NCBI GenBank assembly: GCA_027491235.1
Contig: JAIXWO010000022.1
Location: 842,102-906,101 of the forward strand
Origin: Sphingomonadales bacterium
GTDB taxonomy: Bacteria > Pseudomonadota > Alphaproteobacteria > Sphingomonadales > Sphingomonadaceae
Direction: 5' to 3'
Length of the DNA stretch: 64,000 nt
The notes beneath the pieces are model-generated. The model worked only from the letters and a program-made list of their open reading frames with translations, made no database searches and had not been told where the DNA came from. The translations under genes and the position numbers were made by a program. Positions 63,025-64,000 of this stretch are shown here, one piece after another. The number at the start of each line of letters is the position of its first letter. Within the stretch, counting starts at the first letter, position 1.

Positions 63025-63441
63025 ATGTTTGACATCACAACGCTCGCCGCCACCGACACCTCGACCCTCGAACTGGTCGGCGGCGACGACGCCCCGCTGT
63101 TCGACGAAAAGGGCAAACGCCTCTCGATCACAGTCTACGGCCCAGGCTCCAAGGTCTATCAGCGCGCCCAAGCTCGCCAGCAGAACCAGCTGATGGACAA
63201 GATCAAGAAGCGCGGGAAGATGGACCAGTCGGCCGAGGAGAAGCTCGCCGAACAGGCTGATTTTCTGGCTGCCTGCACGGTCAGCTTCAACGGCTTCACC
63301 TATCCGCCCGCCGACGGGCTCGAAGGCCAGGAACTGTTTCGCAAGGCCTATGCCGATCCATCGATCGGGTTCATCGCCACGCAGGTCGCCGCTCACATCA
63401 ATGACTGGGCAAATTTTACGAAGAGCTCGGCCGAGAGCTGA
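63025..63441 (+). CDS. Tail assembly chaperone, zero-frame product
   Basis: A 138-aa protein (LVGGDDAPLFDEKGKRLSIT, YQRAQARQQNQLMDKIKKRG, EQADFLAACTVSFNGFTYPP) of the chaperone class that coats the tape measure during tail assembly. The stop at 63439-63441 is reached only if the ribosome does not slip at 63411-63417. It has a GGAGATACTCC site before the ATG. Confidence 0.85.
   Translation: MFDITTLAATDTSTLELVGGDDAPLFDEKGKRLSITVYGPGSKVYQRAQARQQNQLMDKIKKRGKMDQSAEEKLAEQADFLAACTVSFNGFTYPPADGLEGQELFRKAYADPSIGFIATQVAAHINDWANFTKSSAES
63411..63417 (+). promoter_or_regulatory. Candidate -1 ribosomal frameshift site (A AAT TTT)
   Basis: In the chaperone frame the bases read GCA AAT TTT, so A-AAT-TTT fits the X-XXY-YYZ slippery heptamer. 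A slip lets translation continue in the -1 frame with no stop until 63894-63896. Confidence 0.75.
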
Positions 63442-63896
63442 ACCTTTACGTCCGGCAACTGGCGTGGCTGGGCACGGCACCCAAGCCGCGCACTACCAAA
63501 CAAATCAAACCCGACACCGATGCTGACCCGCTGACCCGCCTGCAGCGAATGGCCATCGACGACCTTGCTCCGGACTTTCCACCCATCCGCACCCCTTGGG
63601 TGATCGACTGGCTCATGGAAGTCGGCCCCACCGATCCCGGCGCGATGGGTGCAGTGCCCATCTCCTGGGCCACGATTGGCGAGTGGCAACACTGCATGGG
63701 GCTCGATCTGCCTCCGTGGCTGGTCCGCCTCTTGCGAGGGCTTTCTGTCGAATTCGTCGCTGAAACCGTCCGCGCCCGCGAGCCTGATTGCCCGCCTCCA
63801 TGGACTGCCACGTCCGTCCTCAACCGAGATGAAGTCTCTCGGAAAGTGACCAACGCCTTCCGGGCGCTGATGATGTCGAAGGAGCGCAGCACGTGA
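63417..63896 (+). CDS. Tail assembly chaperone, -1 frameshift extension
   Basis: The downstream half of the fused chaperone (about 159 residues added to 131 of the zero frame, 290 in total). After the slip the product runs ANF then YEELGRELNLYVRQLAWLGT and onward through RMAIDDLAPDFPPIRTPWVI to MSKERST. The ATG at 63549 could initiate a shorter protein, but it has no visible ribosome-binding site, while the frame is open and protein-like all the way back to the slippery site. Confidence 0.7.
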   Translation, partial: YEELGRELNLYVRQLAWLGTAPKPRTTKQIKPDTDADPLTRLQRMAIDDLAPDFPPIRTPWVIDWLMEVGPTDPGAMGAVPISWATIGEWQHCMGLDLPPWLVRLLRGLSVEFVAETVRAREPDCPPPWTATSVLNRDEVSRKVTNAFRALMMSKERST

Positions 63897-64000
63897 AAGC
63901 AGGCACCCTCGAAATTGAAATGATCACCAACGTCGCCCGGCTCCAAAAGGAGATGGCCGACATGAAGCGCACGGTGGCAGGCGCGATGGGCGATATGGCG
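63893..64000 (+). CDS. Tape measure protein, 5' part
   Basis: Starts at a GTG at 63893 that overlaps the chaperone stop by 4 bp and runs off the window. The first residues (VKAGTLEIEMITNVARLQKE, MADMKRTVAGAMGDM) have the alternating coiled-coil-like pattern of tape measure N-termini. Gene order supports the assignment. Confidence 0.75.
   Translation, partial: MKAGTLEIEMITNVARLQKEMADMKRTVAGAMGDMA

Larger units (their letters stand above)
37264..64000. mobile_element. Siphovirus-like prophage, left part (continues past window)
   Basis: Starts with a serine-recombinase integration module on the minus strand and continues on the plus strand through replication genes to an HK97-type packaging, head and tail block, still incomplete at 64000. 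Frequent 1-4 bp ATGA overlaps and the gene order TerS-TerL-portal-protease-capsid-connector-closure-gp10-completion-tube-chaperone-tape measure are classical. The left boundary is inferred to lie near 37244-37264. No repressor or lysis genes are seen in this part. Confidence 0.85.

Overview
The window reads as a chromosome segment of an alphaproteobacterium, most likely a sphingomonad (order Sphingomonadales). Reasons: four TonB-receptor-type outer-membrane genes close together, the proC / YbjN / UbiK-like / TspO neighbourhood, MEP-pathway dxs beside tlyA, and high-GC codon use. This placement is inference from gene content; no species can be named from sequence alone.

Region 1 (1-29401) is ordinary chromosome. 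It holds the rsmA 3' end, a TPR protein, an RsmB-type RNA methyltransferase, guaB, an acyl-CoA dehydrogenase, a Sua5-type tRNA-modification enzyme, a RhlE-like helicase, msrA, a small exported protein, tRNA-Gln, ilvE, proC, a YbjN protein, a UbiK-like factor, tspO, two short-plug TonB-receptor paralogues, tlyA, dxs, a LytTR regulator with its LytS-type kinase, an HD-domain protein, a tandem pair of full-length TonB receptors and a cyclophilin. It ends with tRNA-Ser(GGA). The two full-length receptors share identical terminator hairpins and an identical 31-bp upstream element at the same distance from each start codon.

Region 2 (29402-37243) is an accessory defence-type island directly after tRNA-Ser, all on the + strand. 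It encodes a cytosine-C5 DNA methyltransferase, a GIY-YIG endonuclease, a Vsr mismatch endonuclease, an unrecognised 280-aa protein, a ParB-like protein, an SNF2/DEAH ATPase and a PD-(D/E)XK-like protein. The first three look like a type II restriction-modification set with Vsr repair. The last four form a tight operon that I cannot match to a named defence system, and they are the best candidate here for an undescribed system.

Region 3 (37264 to beyond 64000) is a siphovirus-like prophage, or an element built on one. On its left is a minus-strand integration module: a 68-aa protein, a DUF2924 protein, a large serine recombinase and an HTH protein. The recombinase module ends only 20 bp from the end of the island. 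Next come a divergent 736-aa protein of unknown function, a Com-like zinc ribbon, a sigma-like regulator, a replication/recombination block (RecA-like ATPase, DUF669 protein, PD-(D/E)XK exonuclease, helicase, Cys-rich protein, primase-polymerase, RuvC-like resolvase), an HNH endonuclease, a tRNA with a CAT anticodon, a ParB-methyltransferase fusion, and then an HK97-type packaging/head/tail module (TerS, TerL, portal, protease, capsid, connector, closure, gp10, completion, tube, frameshifted tail chaperone, start of the tape measure). The right end of the element is outside the window.

I saw no CRISPR array, no rRNA and no insertion sequence.
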